A stretch of DNA of 64,000 nt, taken from the NCBI GenBank assembly GCA_900472175.1, contig UCHD01000001.1, positions 248,001 to 312,000 on the forward strand, written 5' to 3'. The notes below the pieces were generated by a model that did not search any database, had not been told where the DNA came from, and saw only the letters and a program-made list of their open reading frames with translations. How positions within the stretch are numbered: position 1 is the stretch's first letter; the number at the start of each line of letters is the position of its first letter. The DNA is from Hyphomicrobiales bacterium (GTDB taxonomy: Bacteria > Pseudomonadota > Alphaproteobacteria > Rhizobiales > Rhizobiaceae). Below, one piece after another: positions 32,196-41,523 of the stretch. A program made the translations under genes and the position numbers.

Positions 32196-33977
32196 ATGTA
32201 CAAGGCACCGGTTGAGGAAATTCTGTTCACGCTGAAGCACGTGGCCGGGCTTGGCGAGGATCTGGCCGCAGGCATCTATGGCGATCTCGATGAAGATCTG
32301 GTCGATGCGATTGTTGGCGAAGCCGGGCGCTTTGCCACCGAAGAAGTGGCGCCGCTTGCCGATATCGGCGACAGGCAAGGCTCGAAGCTTGTCGATGGCA
32401 AGGTGCAGGTGCCGGACGGCTGGGCCGACCTCTATCGTAACTGGGCGGCCGGCGGCTGGAACAGCCTGACGGCCCCGGAAGAATTCGGCGGCCAGGCGCT
32501 GCCGCACATGCTGCATATCGCCGCCATGGAATTCTGGAATGCCGGCTCGATGGCCTTTGCGCTGGCCCCGATGCTGACCATGGGCGCCGTTGATGCGCTG
32601 GAAAAACATGGGTCACCGGCACTCAAGGCCACCTTTCTCGCCAAGATGATCTCCGGTGAATGGACCGGCACGATGAACCTGACCGAGCCGCATGCCGGTT
32701 CCGATCTCGGCGTGCTCAAGACCCGCGCCGAGCGCCGGGATGATGGCACCTACCGGATTTTCGGCCAGAAGATCTTCATCACCTGGGGCGATCATGAGGT
32801 TACAGACAATATCGTTCACCTGGTGCTGGCGCGGATCGCCGGGGCTCCCGAAGGGACGCGTGGCATCTCGCTGTTCCTGGTGCCGAAATTTCTCGTCAAC
32901 GCGGATGGTTCGCTCGGTGCCCGCAACGACCTGTTCTGCCATTCGTTGGAGCACAAGCTTGGCATCCATGCCTCGCCGACCTGCACCATGGTCTATGGCG
33001 ATGGCCGCTTCGGCGATGACAAGGGCGCTATCGGTTATCTCATCGGCGAGGAGAACAAGGGCCTCAACTGCATGTTCACGATGATGAACAATGCCCGTCT
33101 GGCCGTCGGTATCCAGGGCGTGGCGATGGCCGATGCCGCCACCCAGCATGCGCTGGCCTATGCCCGCGAACGCACGCAGGGCAAGGCGCCCGGCTGGAAG
33201 GGTACGGGCATGAGCCCGATCATCGAGCACCCGGATATCGCCCGCACGCTTTTGACCATGAAGGCGCTGACGCAAGGTGCCCGCGCCATCGCGTTGACCT
33301 GCGCCCATGCGGTCGATCGGGCGCATGTCTCTGAAGGCGACGAGGCCCGCCACTGGCAGGAGCGCTCCAGCCTCCTGACGCCGATCGCCAAGTCCTTCGG
33401 CACCGATGTCGGCGTCGATGCTGCCTCTATGGGCATCCAGGTGCATGGCGGCATGGGCTTTATCGAGGAGACCGGTGCGGCGCGCTATCTGCGCGATGCC
33501 CGGATTGCGCCGATCTATGAAGGCACCAACGGCATTCAGGCGATCGATCTCGTCACCCGCAAGCTGCCCCTGTCGGAAGGCGGCCATGTGCGCGGCTTCA
33601 TCGCCGAGTTGAAGGCGGTGGCGCAAGAGGTCGGGTCATCCAATCTTGCCGATTTCGGCGAAGCCGGCAGCCGCCTCGATGATGCGATCGCCGATCTGGA
33701 AGAGACGACGGAATGGCTTCTGACGCGTCTTGCCGAAGGCAAATCCGCCGAAGCGCTTTCTGGCGCCACCGCCTATCAGCGTCTGTTCGGCCTGACACTG
33801 ACGGGTGTCTATCTCGCCAGGGGCGGATTGGCGGAGGTGGACGACGGTGGCCGCGATGTCCGCATCGCGCTCTGCCGATTCGCCGCAGAAAACCTTCTGT
33901 CCGAAACGGGTGCGCTGAAAAACAGCATTCTCAACGGTGCCGCAAGCCTCGCCAGCGCCCGTATAGCACTCGCCTGA
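32196..33977 (+). CDS. Acyl-CoA dehydrogenase, large DmdC-like form with C-terminal domain
   Basis: A 593-residue FAD enzyme. The N-terminal segment (YKAPVEEILFTLKHV) and the extra C-terminal domain (from about residue 470) mark the long subgroup that includes DmdC (3-methylmercaptopropionyl-CoA dehydrogenase) and FadE-like enzymes. Flavin and substrate signatures are WTGTMNLTEPHAGSDLG, IFITWGDHE, CMFTMMNNARLAVGIQG and GGMGFIEETGAARYLRDARI with YEGTNGIQAIDL. GGAGGAG stands seven bases before ATG. Followed after 15 bases by an enoyl-CoA hydratase gene, so a two-step beta-oxidation operon, possibly under a LiuR-type site at 32095. Confidence 0.93.
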   Translation: MYKAPVEEILFTLKHVAGLGEDLAAGIYGDLDEDLVDAIVGEAGRFATEEVAPLADIGDRQGSKLVDGKVQVPDGWADLYRNWAAGGWNSLTAPEEFGGQALPHMLHIAAMEFWNAGSMAFALAPMLTMGAVDALEKHGSPALKATFLAKMISGEWTGTMNLTEPHAGSDLGVLKTRAERRDDGTYRIFGQKIFITWGDHEVTDNIVHLVLARIAGAPEGTRGISLFLVPKFLVNADGSLGARNDLFCHSLEHKLGIHASPTCTMVYGDGRFGDDKGAIGYLIGEENKGLNCMFTMMNNARLAVGIQGVAMADAATQHALAYARERTQGKAPGWKGTGMSPIIEHPDIARTLLTMKALTQGARAIALTCAHAVDRAHVSEGDEARHWQERSSLLTPIAKSFGTDVGVDAASMGIQVHGGMGFIEETGAARYLRDARIAPIYEGTNGIQAIDLVTRKLPLSEGGHVRGFIAELKAVAQEVGSSNLADFGEAGSRLDDAIADLEETTEWLLTRLAEGKSAEALSGATAYQRLFGLTLTGVYLARGGLAEVDDGGRDVRIALCRFAAENLLSETGALKNSILNGAASLASARIALA

Positions 33978-33992
33978 TCGAAGGAGATGACC

Positions 33993-34745
33993 ATGACCGA
34001 TGATGTTCTGATCGAGCGGCCCGAGGCCTATCCGGGCGTTCAGGTCATCCGCTTCAACAGGCCGGCCAAGAAGAACGCCATCACGCGGGCGATGTACGCC
34101 AAGATGGCCAATGCACTCACTGTCGCTGGAACCGACGAGGCGGTCCGCGTCACGGCGTTTCTCGGCACCGAAGGCTGCTTTTCGGCCGGCAACGACATGG
34201 CCGATTTCATGGCTTTTGCCATGGGCGGATCGATGGGGCAGGAGGTCATCGAGTTCCTGAAGGCGCTGGCGAGCGCGGCCAAGCCCATCGTCTCCGGCGT
34301 CGATGGCTTGGCGATCGGCATCGGCACGACCATCCATCTGCATTGCGATCTGACAATCGCCTCTGCGCGCTCGACCTTCAAGACACCCTTCGTCGATCTG
34401 GCGCTGGTGCCGGAGGCAGCCTCCAGCCTGATCGTGCCGCGCATCGCCGGTCATCAGCGGGCCTTTGCGCTTCTCGCCGCTGGCGAACCTTTTACGGCGG
34501 CAGAGGCGCAGGAGGCCGGGCTGATCTGGAAGATCGCCGGTGCCGATGCCATCGAGGAAGGGGTGCTGGCGCTGGCCGCAAACCTGGCGAAAAAGCCGCC
34601 GGAAGCCCTGCGCATCGCCCGCGACCTCATCCGTGGCGACCGCTCCGACGTTCTGGCGCGGATCGACGACGAGGCAAAGCACTTTGCCGCGCAGTTGAAG
34701 AGCGCTGAAGCCCGCGCCGCCTTCGAGGCTTTCATGCGGCGTTGA
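33993..34745 (+). CDS. Enoyl-CoA hydratase/isomerase family protein
   Basis: A 250-residue crotonase-fold protein. Visible are the first oxyanion-hole loop (EGCFSAGNDMADFM), SGVDGLAIGIGTTIHLHCDLTIAS, and FKTPFVDLALVPEAASSLIVPRI where the catalytic Glu of hydratases would lie near the LVPEAA segment. ATG 33993 is preferred over ATG 33987 because AAGGAG directly abuts the first ATG and is six bases from the second. It follows the acyl-CoA dehydrogenase and should act on its enoyl-CoA product. Substrate chain type unknown. Confidence 0.92.
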   Translation: MTDDVLIERPEAYPGVQVIRFNRPAKKNAITRAMYAKMANALTVAGTDEAVRVTAFLGTEGCFSAGNDMADFMAFAMGGSMGQEVIEFLKALASAAKPIVSGVDGLAIGIGTTIHLHCDLTIASARSTFKTPFVDLALVPEAASSLIVPRIAGHQRAFALLAAGEPFTAAEAQEAGLIWKIAGADAIEEGVLALAANLAKKPPEALRIARDLIRGDRSDVLARIDDEAKHFAAQLKSAEARAAFEAFMRR

Positions 34746-34780
34746 TTGGGCTTCAAAGATTAAGTTTAGTGCTTTCCGCA

Positions 34781-34910
34781 TCCCCCCTCTGTCGGCGACG
34801 CCGACATCTCCCCCACAAGGGGGGAGATTAGCCGCAGGCTTTTAGGCCTTTTGGGAAAAGAATGATCTCCCCCCTTGTGGGGGAGATGTCACAGAGTGAC
34901 AGAGGGGGGT
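34781..34910. repeat. Long inverted-repeat intergenic element (RIME-like)
   Basis: Outer arms TCCCCCCTCTGTC (34781) and GACAGAGGGGGGT (ending 34910) enclose inner arms GACATCTCCCCCACAAGG and CCTTGTGGGGGAGATGTC in opposite orientation. The whole 130 bases could fold into one long hairpin, with a central stretch containing GCCGCAGGCTTTTAGGCC. It lies between convergent-neutral genes and carries no coding frame. The composition and layout are those of rhizobial intergenic mosaic elements. Confidence 0.75.
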
Positions 34911-35040
34911 ACCCCGCGCCGGAAGCCGACCGTAGGAATAATCCCTCACAACCTTGCCGGATCGCGGGACAGGCCCATATAATCTCTGTTCGTGGAGGAA
35001 TTTCGGCATCGGAGGCATGCCGGCAATCAAGGATTCGTCC

Positions 35041-36093
35041 ATGCGGTCGCGTTTCATGTTTTCCCTGTCCGATATGTTCAAGCAGCATCGGCGTTGGGAA
35101 AAGACCATCGCCAAGGCCGTCAAGGTAACGCGCAAGGCGCTTGCTTCCCCGGCCCCCGCCAAACTGCCGGCAACACGGTCAACCGCAAAGCCGCGTTCGA
35201 GCACCCGGCTGGAAGAGGTCAAGGCATTCGGCAGCAATCCCGGCCGTTTGCGGATGTTTCGCTACATTCCGGCAGACCTGCCGAAAAAGTCGCCCCTCGT
35301 CGTTGTGCTGCATGGCTGCCAGCAGACTGCCGAAGCCTACGACAAGGGCAGCGGCTGGTCGACCTTGGCCCGCGAGCGCGGCTTTGCCGTCGTCTATGCA
35401 GAGCAGAAGCGCTCCAACAACGCCAATCTCTGTTTCAACTGGTTCCGCCCGAGCAACGTCACGCGCGACCGCGGCGAGGTGATGTCGATCCGCCAGATGG
35501 TCGCGAAGATGACGTCGGCGCACGGCATCGACCGCAAGCGCGTGTTCGTCACCGGCCTGTCGGCAGGCGGCGCGATGGCGGCCGCGATGCTGGCAACCTA
35601 TCCCGACGTGTTTTGCGGCGGCGGCGTCATTGCCGGGTTGCCGTATGGTGCCGCACGTGACGTGCACCGGGCGCTGGCTGCGATGAAATCCGCGCCGGAA
35701 CGGACAGGGCAGGAATGGGGTGATCTCGTGCGGGCGGCATCGCCGGTGACAGGTAATTTTCCCACCGTATCGATCTGGCATGGAACCAAGGATCATACGG
35801 TATCCCTCAACAATGCGGATGCGCTCGTGCAGCAATGGCTGGATGTGCATGGCCTTGACAGCGGCGCCTATGCGCAAAACGAGGTTGATGGTCACCTTCA
35901 CCGCGTCTGGAAGGATGCGCCGGGCAAGGTTGCCGTCGAACTCTACCTGATTGACGGCATGGGCCACGGGACACCACTGAAGCCGCGGCCAGCGTCGCGG
36001 GTCAAGGCGGATACGCCCGGTCCTTATATGCTCGATGCCGGCATTTCGTCGTCGATGCATCTGGCGACCGCCTGGGGCCTGAAGAAACAGTAG
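35041..36093 (+). CDS. PHB-depolymerase-family esterase (LpqC type)
   Basis: A 350-residue alpha/beta hydrolase. The core has VVVLHGCQQTAEAYDKGSGW, FAVVYAEQKRSNN with CFNWF, VFVTGLSAGGAMAAAM (nucleophile Ser near residue 180), SIWHGTKDHTV (acidic residue) and MGHGTPLKP (catalytic His). This is the esterase/PHB depolymerase family 1 profile; no Sec signal peptide or substrate-binding domain is seen, so an intracellular short-chain ester or PHB oligomer hydrolase is more likely than extracellular PHB degradation. Start ATG 35041 has AAGGA seven bases upstream; an upstream in-frame extension lacks support. Confidence 0.88.
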   Translation: MRSRFMFSLSDMFKQHRRWEKTIAKAVKVTRKALASPAPAKLPATRSTAKPRSSTRLEEVKAFGSNPGRLRMFRYIPADLPKKSPLVVVLHGCQQTAEAYDKGSGWSTLARERGFAVVYAEQKRSNNANLCFNWFRPSNVTRDRGEVMSIRQMVAKMTSAHGIDRKRVFVTGLSAGGAMAAAMLATYPDVFCGGGVIAGLPYGAARDVHRALAAMKSAPERTGQEWGDLVRAASPVTGNFPTVSIWHGTKDHTVSLNNADALVQQWLDVHGLDSGAYAQNEVDGHLHRVWKDAPGKVAVELYLIDGMGHGTPLKPRPASRVKADTPGPYMLDAGISSSMHLATAWGLKKQ

Positions 36094-36392
36094 GCGCTTC
36101 TGCCTCGCAACCGGAGGCGGGCAGCCGGAAAGCCCTTAAAATCCTCACTTTTCGAGTCATGAAATTTTAACTGTGCCTTAAGTACGTGACGATATTGTTC
36201 CGGACATCGCAGGCCGGAATGCCCGGTTCCTGACGGGCCGCATGATGCGCGCCGTCTTCGCCCGCTGTGGCATGTCATCCCATTCTCGCATCTGGAACCG
36301 ACTGGCGCTCAGGCGTCGGCCGCGCTTCCGCATGCGGACCAGATCGAGCCTCCGCCCGGGTACAAAGCCGGGCCGCAATAGGGAAACCTGAC

Positions 36393-38498
36393 TTGTCCAA
36401 AAGATCGAACCTGATGACGCGCATTCTTGTTGCCGCGTCCCTTGTCGTCGTTGCCGCCTTTGCCGGCTTTTCCGTCTATATCGACAGCCTCCAGCATGAC
36501 ACGACGACCCGCGCCGTCGAGGAGAACATTTCCTCCTCCGGCAAGCAGGCCGCCCAGAGCGTTGCCAACTGGCTGAATGGCCGCGTCACGCTCACGGCGA
36601 TGGTGGCTGATGCAGCAGGAGCTGCCGCCGATCAGGCCGGGCTCGAAGCCACGCTCAACAACGATGTGCTGGTCAAGGAATTCATCAGCACCTATGTCGG
36701 AGATGAAGCGGGAAAATTCACTACGTGGCCGGTCAACCCGATGCCGGAAGGTTATGATCCGCGCAAGCGCCCATGGTATCAGGATGCCGTCAAGGCTGGT
36801 GGCAGTGTTCTGACCGACCCCTATATCGATGCGTCGAGCGGTGATCTCATCATCAGCGCTGCAGCGCCGGTCAAGAAAGACGGCAAGCTGATCGGCGTTG
36901 CCGGCAGCGACTTCTCGCTGAAGACGCTGGTCTCGATGGTCAAGAATATTGATGTCGGCGGCGAAGGCTTTGCCTTCCTCGTCAACAAATCCGGCCAGAT
37001 TCTGGTTCATCCGGATGCCAAGCTGGTCACCAAGACACTCGCCGATGCTTTCCCGGTGGAGACACCTTCGATCGCTTCGACGATCATGCAGACCGAGCTG
37101 GACGGCAAGCCGCAGCTCGTCAGCTTTGTGCCTGTTGCCGGTCTGCCAACGGTTGAATGGTATGTTGGTTTCGTCGTTGATGCCGACGTCGCCTATTCCG
37201 CCATCGGCCAGTTCCGGATTGCTGCCACCGTTGCCACGCTTCTGGCCGTCGGCGTGATGATCGCTTTCCTCGCAACCCTGCTCAGCCGCCTCGTCATCCG
37301 CCCGGTCACTGATATGACCGGCGCCATGGAGCGTCTTGCCGCCGGCGACCTGAAAGCTGAAATCCCCGGCCAGGAACGCCGCGACCAGATCGGCTCGATG
37401 GCCGCCGCCGTCGCCGTGTTCCGCGCCAATGCCATAGAGCGGGCCCGCCTCGAAGGCGAAGCCGAAACCGGACGGTCGCTGTCCGAGCAGGAGCGCCGCG
37501 AGCGCGAAGCTTTGAAGGCCAAGGAAACTGCCGATATCCAGCACGCTGTTGAAGCCCTGGCAACCGGTCTTGGCCGTCTTGCCGATGGCGATCTCGGCTA
37601 CCGCATCTCGGTTCCCTTCGTCATGCATCTCGACCGCCTGCGCGCCGACTTCAACAATTCGGTGACCAAGCTGCATCAGACGCTGCAGGCCGTTGGCGCC
37701 AATGCCCGCGCCATCGATGCCGGTGCCATGGAAATCCGCACGGCCGCCGACGATCTTGCCCGCCGTACCGAGCAGCAGGCAGCTTCCGTCGAAGAGACAG
37801 CCGCAGCTCTCGAGCAGATCACCACGACGGTCAAGGACAGCGCCCGCCGCGCCGAAGAGGTCGGCCAGCTGGTTGCCCGCACCCGCGCCGGTGCCGAAAA
37901 GTCCGGTGGAGTGGTCCGCAATGCCGTTAACGCCATGCAGGGCATCGAAAAGTCCTCCGGCGAGATTTCCAACATCATCGGCGTCATCGATGATATCGCC
38001 TTCCAGACCAACCTGTTGGCGCTGAATGCTGGCGTTGAGGCCGCCCGTGCAGGCGACGCCGGTAAGGGGTTTGCGGTCGTTGCCCAGGAAGTGCGCGAGC
38101 TTGCCCAGCGCTCGGCCAATGCCGCCAAGGAAATCAAGGCGTTGATCACCGCTTCTGGCGATCAGGTCCGCGCCGGCGTGACACTGGTCGGCGAAACCGG
38201 CCAGTCGCTGGAAGTGATCGTATCCGAGGTTCAGGAGATCAACACGCATATCAGCGCTATCGTCACCTCTACCCGCGAACAGTCGACCGGGCTGCAGGAG
38301 ATCAACACGGCCGTCAATACGATGGACCAGGGCACCCAGCAGAATGCCGCCATGGTCGAGGAACAGACCGCAGCAAGCCATGGCCTTGCCTCGGAAGCGG
38401 CAGCGCTCAACGACCTGCTCGCCCAGTTCAACATCGGTGACACGCAGTCGTCGGCTCCGGCCGCACGGCAGGTAAATTACGCCCGCCGCGCCGCCTGA
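36393..38498 (+). CDS. Methyl-accepting chemotaxis protein with dCache sensor
   Basis: A 701-residue chemoreceptor. TM1 lies near residues 9-31, a double-Cache periplasmic domain follows ([53 protein letters not shown]), TM2 is near 275-300, then HAMP ([17 protein letters not shown]), a second HAMP-like unit ([10 protein letters not shown]), and the signalling domain with the hairpin tip [21 protein letters not shown]. There is no C-terminal NWETF-type tether. I favour TTG 36393 (GGGAA seven bases upstream) over ATG 36414. Ligand unknown; dCache receptors often bind amino acids or organic acids. Confidence 0.93.
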   Translation: MSKRSNLMTRILVAASLVVVAAFAGFSVYIDSLQHDTTTRAVEENISSSGKQAAQSVANWLNGRVTLTAMVADAAGAAADQAGLEATLNNDVLVKEFISTYVGDEAGKFTTWPVNPMPEGYDPRKRPWYQDAVKAGGSVLTDPYIDASSGDLIISAAAPVKKDGKLIGVAGSDFSLKTLVSMVKNIDVGGEGFAFLVNKSGQILVHPDAKLVTKTLADAFPVETPSIASTIMQTELDGKPQLVSFVPVAGLPTVEWYVGFVVDADVAYSAIGQFRIAATVATLLAVGVMIAFLATLLSRLVIRPVTDMTGAMERLAAGDLKAEIPGQERRDQIGSMAAAVAVFRANAIERARLEGEAETGRSLSEQERREREALKAKETADIQHAVEALATGLGRLADGDLGYRISVPFVMHLDRLRADFNNSVTKLHQTLQAVGANARAIDAGAMEIRTAADDLARRTEQQAASVEETAAALEQITTTVKDSARRAEEVGQLVARTRAGAEKSGGVVRNAVNAMQGIEKSSGEISNIIGVIDDIAFQTNLLALNAGVEAARAGDAGKGFAVVAQEVRELAQRSANAAKEIKALITASGDQVRAGVTLVGETGQSLEVIVSEVQEINTHISAIVTSTREQSTGLQEINTAVNTMDQGTQQNAAMVEEQTAASHGLASEAAALNDLLAQFNIGDTQSSAPAARQVNYARRAA

Positions 38499-38522
38499 TC
38501 AGCGAAGCGATCGCACCTGAAA

Positions 38523-38554
38523 ACACCCGTACCGGGCCTCTGGTGCGGGTGTTT
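38523..38554 (+). terminator. Terminator hairpin after dCache chemoreceptor gene
   Basis: AACACCCGTACC pairs fully with GGTGCGGGTGTT (one T-G wobble) around an eight-base loop, 25 bases after the stop. The following bases TTGTGTGTTT are only moderately U-rich. Confidence 0.65.
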
Positions 38555-38587
38555 GTGTGTTTAGCCGCATCCGCGATCAGTCTTGAA

Positions 38588-38625
38588 TATAGTTTTACAT
38601 TAAACTATATAGTTCTCCATTAAAC
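38588..38625. promoter_or_regulatory. Twin operator upstream of the Acg-MarR operon
   Basis: Two 18-base direct copies, TATAGTTTTACATTAAAC and TATAGTTCTCCATTAAAC, start 20 bases apart and differ at two positions. The first contains an inverted repeat (AGTTT - six bases - AAACT). They end 15 bases before the oxidoreductase start codon, overlapping the probable promoter. This is a fitting site for autorepression by the MarR protein encoded as second gene. Confidence 0.6.
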
Positions 38626-38640
38626 CAAATGGAGGTTGGC

Positions 38641-39792
38641 ATGGCAGTGACACGGCGGCGATTTATCAACATAGCCGGGGGAGGGGTGGTGCTGGCAGCG
38701 GCCAGTGGAGGTCTCTGGGCAACCACCCGCGATCCGCTTTCGGCAAGAAGGCCGTGGCAGGATGCCGGTCAGGGGGAAGCCGATCTGCGGCGCAGGCTGT
38801 TGTCCTTCGCCATATTGGCACCCAACCCGCACAACCGGCAGCCCTGGCTTGCCAACCTGTCAAGCAGCGACGAAATCACGCTCTATTCCCAAAGCGATCG
38901 CCGCCTGCCGCAAACCGACCCTTATGACCGGCAGATCACCATTGGCCTTGGCTGCTTCCTCGAACTGTTGGCACAAGCGGCCGCTGAAGAAGGATATCAT
39001 GCCGGGATCACGCTGTTTCCGGAAGGTGAGCCACAACCCCGGCTGGATGCCCGGCCGGTGGCCCATATCCGGCTTGTTCAGGACAAAGCGATCAAAGCCG
39101 ATCCGCTGTTCGCACAGGTCCTGTCGCGCCGTTCGAACAAGGAGCCCTATGATCTCGCCCGGCTCGTCGCGGCCGATAAGCTCGTTGAGATCGCGTCAGC
39201 CGCCCGCACCGCGTCCGTTGCCCATACCAATGATCCTGCTCGCGTTGCAGCGTTGCGAAGACTTGCGTGGGACGCCTATCATACGGAGATCACCACGCCG
39301 CGGACGCTGAAGGAGAGTATCGATCTCGTCCGGGTCGGCCGCACCGCGATCGAGGCCAGTCCGGATGGTATCGATCTGTCCGGTCCCCTGATCGAAGGGC
39401 TGTCGATGGCCGGTCTCCTGTCACGCGAAGCCATGCTCGACCAGACGTCAATGGCATTTCAGCAGCAGATTCCGGTCCTGAAAGAGCCGGTCGATACGGC
39501 CATGGCATTCCTCTGGCTGAAGACCGCCGGAAACAGCCGCGCCGATCAGATTGCCGCCGGGCGCGATTATCTGCGTGTCAATCTGGCTGCTGCTGCGGCA
39601 GGCCTGTCCATGCATCCGCTCAGCCAGGCACTGCAGGAGTTTGAAGAGATGCGTCCGCATTTTCTGGCGATGCGCGAAGCATTGTCAGTCGAAGAAAATG
39701 AAACGCTTCAAATGTTTGCGCGTCTCGGCTACGGTCCGGCCATTGAGGGCGCACCCCGCTGGCCCGTGGATACCCGGATCAGGAGCGCATGA
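38641..39792 (+). CDS. Tat-exported Acg-family FMN-binding (nitroreductase-like) protein
   Basis: A 383-residue protein. It starts with a twin-arginine signal (TRRRFINIAGGGVVLAA), so it should be folded with cofactor and exported through Tat. The mature part is a double nitroreductase-like fold: SFAILAPNPHNRQPWL near residue 62 is the Acg-family FMN motif, and RRSNKEPYDL and LWLKTAGNSRADQIAAGRDYLRVNL are the second half. GGAGG five bases before ATG 38641 excludes the ATG four codons earlier. Its stop overlaps the MarR start (ATGA), and twin operators precede it. The electron donor and substrate are unknown. Confidence 0.85.
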   Translation: MAVTRRRFINIAGGGVVLAAASGGLWATTRDPLSARRPWQDAGQGEADLRRRLLSFAILAPNPHNRQPWLANLSSSDEITLYSQSDRRLPQTDPYDRQITIGLGCFLELLAQAAAEEGYHAGITLFPEGEPQPRLDARPVAHIRLVQDKAIKADPLFAQVLSRRSNKEPYDLARLVAADKLVEIASAARTASVAHTNDPARVAALRRLAWDAYHTEITTPRTLKESIDLVRVGRTAIEASPDGIDLSGPLIEGLSMAGLLSREAMLDQTSMAFQQQIPVLKEPVDTAMAFLWLKTAGNSRADQIAAGRDYLRVNLAAAAAGLSMHPLSQALQEFEEMRPHFLAMREALSVEENETLQMFARLGYGPAIEGAPRWPVDTRIRSA

Positions 39793-40250
39793 CGGCGAGC
39801 GAAAACGACCTGCAAACGTTGTTCCGGTTCCTCAACGAAATCGGCATCGTCGCGCAATTGTCAGCCACTGCCTTTGAGAAGGTTATGCCTGCGGGTATGA
39901 CCTTGCCGCAATTCGTTGTGCTCAATCATCTCGTTCGGTTGGGGGATGGGCGCACGCCCTTGTCGATTGCGCAGGCTATGCAGGTGACCAAGGGCGCCAT
40001 GACCAATACGCTCGGTCATCTTGAGAGCAAGCGTTTCATCGCTATCGCACCGGATGCGCATGATGGCCGCTCGAAGCGGGTTTCATTGACAGAAGAGGGC
40101 AGGGCTGCCCGCAATGCGGCAATCGAGGCCCTCGGACCGGAACTCGCCGGCATCGCCGGTGAAGTCGCGATGGCGGGGATTATCGAAGCGCTTCCAGCCG
40201 TTGAAAGCCTGCGGAAAGTGCTGGATACAAGGCGCAATCCGAAGACCTGA
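39789..40250 (+). CDS. MarR-family transcriptional regulator
   Basis: A 153-residue winged-helix repressor. The DNA-binding core is TLPQFVVLNHLVRLGDGRTPLSIAQAMQVTKGAMTNTLGHLESKRFIAI with the wing DAHDGRSKRVSLTEEGRA. It overlaps the upstream flavoprotein gene by four bases and is cotranscribed, so autoregulation through the twin sites at 38588-38625 is likely. A redox or small-molecule signal is plausible given the flavoprotein partner, but not visible. Confidence 0.92.
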   Translation: MTASENDLQTLFRFLNEIGIVAQLSATAFEKVMPAGMTLPQFVVLNHLVRLGDGRTPLSIAQAMQVTKGAMTNTLGHLESKRFIAIAPDAHDGRSKRVSLTEEGRAARNAAIEALGPELAGIAGEVAMAGIIEALPAVESLRKVLDTRRNPKT

Positions 40251-40272
40251 CGTCTCCGGATCAGCCCCATAT

Positions 40273-41523
40273 TCACTTTTCCAGCGTTGCCACGACTTCC
40301 ACGTGCGACGACCAGAGGAACTGGTCGATCGGCGTCACCGAGGTGATGCGGTAGCCGGCATCGACGAGGATACGCAGGTCGCGCACCAGCGTCACCGGAT
40401 TGCAGGAGACGGCGACGATCTTCTTGGCGCCGGAGCGGGCCATCTCCTTGGTCTGGACTTCAGCACCCGCCCGCGGTGGGTCGAAGACGATCGCGTCATA
40501 GGCCTTCAGTTCCGAAGCCATCATCGGACGGCGGAAAAGGTCGCGCTTCTCGACAGTGACGGGCTTCAGGCCTTGCGTGTTGCGCGCGGCGAAATCCAGC
40601 GCCTTCAACGGCTTGTCCTCGCCCTCGACAGCATGCACACGCGCTTTGCGAGCAATGCGCAGCGAGAATGTGCCGGAACCTGCAAAGAGGTCAATGACGC
40701 GTTTTGACTTGCCGAGATGCGCCATCACCAGCTCTGCCATTGCCTCTTCGGCGGGCTTGGTTGCCTGCGTGAAGCTGCCGGGCGGGGGGGAGACGGAAAC
40801 ACCCCCGAAATCGATCACCGGCTTCACCGGCTCGACCAGGATTTCGCCATTGAGGCTGAGACGTGCAATGCTCTTCAGGCCGAGAACAGTCTCCACCGCC
40901 ATGCGCCGCTGCCGGTCGTCCATCTTCTTGATGCCGTCGAAGGCCAGATCAAGGCCGGAGAGCGTTTCAAGCACGGTGACGCGAAAGGGCTCGGCGTTGA
41001 CGGCCATGGCGTTGGCGATGGTCCGGATGATGGCAAGCCGTGACACGATGCCGGGGCTTGCGATGGGACATTCCGAGATCGCGACGATGTGATGGGTCTC
41101 GGGCTGGTTGTAACCGAGCAGCAGTTCCTTCTCGGTGCGCCGGGCGGTGAATACCGTGCGCCGCCGCTCGCCGGGATGGGCAAGCACCAGCGGCGCGACC
41201 TCGGCCTGCAGAGCCTTGGATTTCAAGGCATCGAGAACCAGTTGCCGCTTGAAATTCTGGTAGAGGCTGTCGCTGGCATGCTGCAGGCTGCAGCCGCCGC
41301 AAGTGCCGTTCTCGCCGTCCGGTCCGAAATGCCGGCATTTCGGCTCGACCCGATCGGGCGAGACATCGGTCATCGACATGACCGTGCCCTTGTCCTTGTT
41401 GACCGCCAGCGCCACGGTTTCGCCGGGCAGGGTGAACGGCACATAGACCGGGCCGAACGGGCCACGGGTAATGCCGTCGCCGGATTGGCCGATCTTCTCG
41501 ATGGTCAGCGTTTCCGTGCTCAT
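40273..41523 (-). CDS. TrmA/RumA-family RNA uracil-C5 methyltransferase
   Basis: A 416-residue SAM-dependent methyltransferase. A TRAM-like N-terminus (LTIEKIGQSGDGITR) precedes the Fe-S cysteines (C-R-H-F-G and CGGCSLQH, then SECPIA), followed by the Rossmann part with VIDLFAGSGTFSLRIA, AIVFDPPRAGAEVQ and the catalytic CNP in VAVSCNPVTL. It methylates a uridine in 23S rRNA (RlmD or RlmC type) or tRNA; the exact position cannot be told. Its start overlaps the tlyA stop (ATGA), so the two RNA methylases form an operon. Confidence 0.93.
   Translation of the reverse strand: MSTETLTIEKIGQSGDGITRGPFGPVYVPFTLPGETVALAVNKDKGTVMSMTDVSPDRVEPKCRHFGPDGENGTCGGCSLQHASDSLYQNFKRQLVLDALKSKALQAEVAPLVLAHPGERRRTVFTARRTEKELLLGYNQPETHHIVAISECPIASPGIVSRLAIIRTIANAMAVNAEPFRVTVLETLSGLDLAFDGIKKMDDRQRRMAVETVLGLKSIARLSLNGEILVEPVKPVIDFGGVSVSPPPGSFTQATKPAEEAMAELVMAHLGKSKRVIDLFAGSGTFSLRIARKARVHAVEGEDKPLKALDFAARNTQGLKPVTVEKRDLFRRPMMASELKAYDAIVFDPPRAGAEVQTKEMARSGAKKIVAVSCNPVTLVRDLRILVDAGYRITSVTPIDQFLWSSHVEVVATLEK

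Noticed and set aside
36309..38381. 690-codon minus-strand open frame opposite the dCache chemoreceptor gene
   Set aside because: Antisense reading of codon-biased sequence; composition (Gly/Asp/Arg-rich without domain) is artificial.
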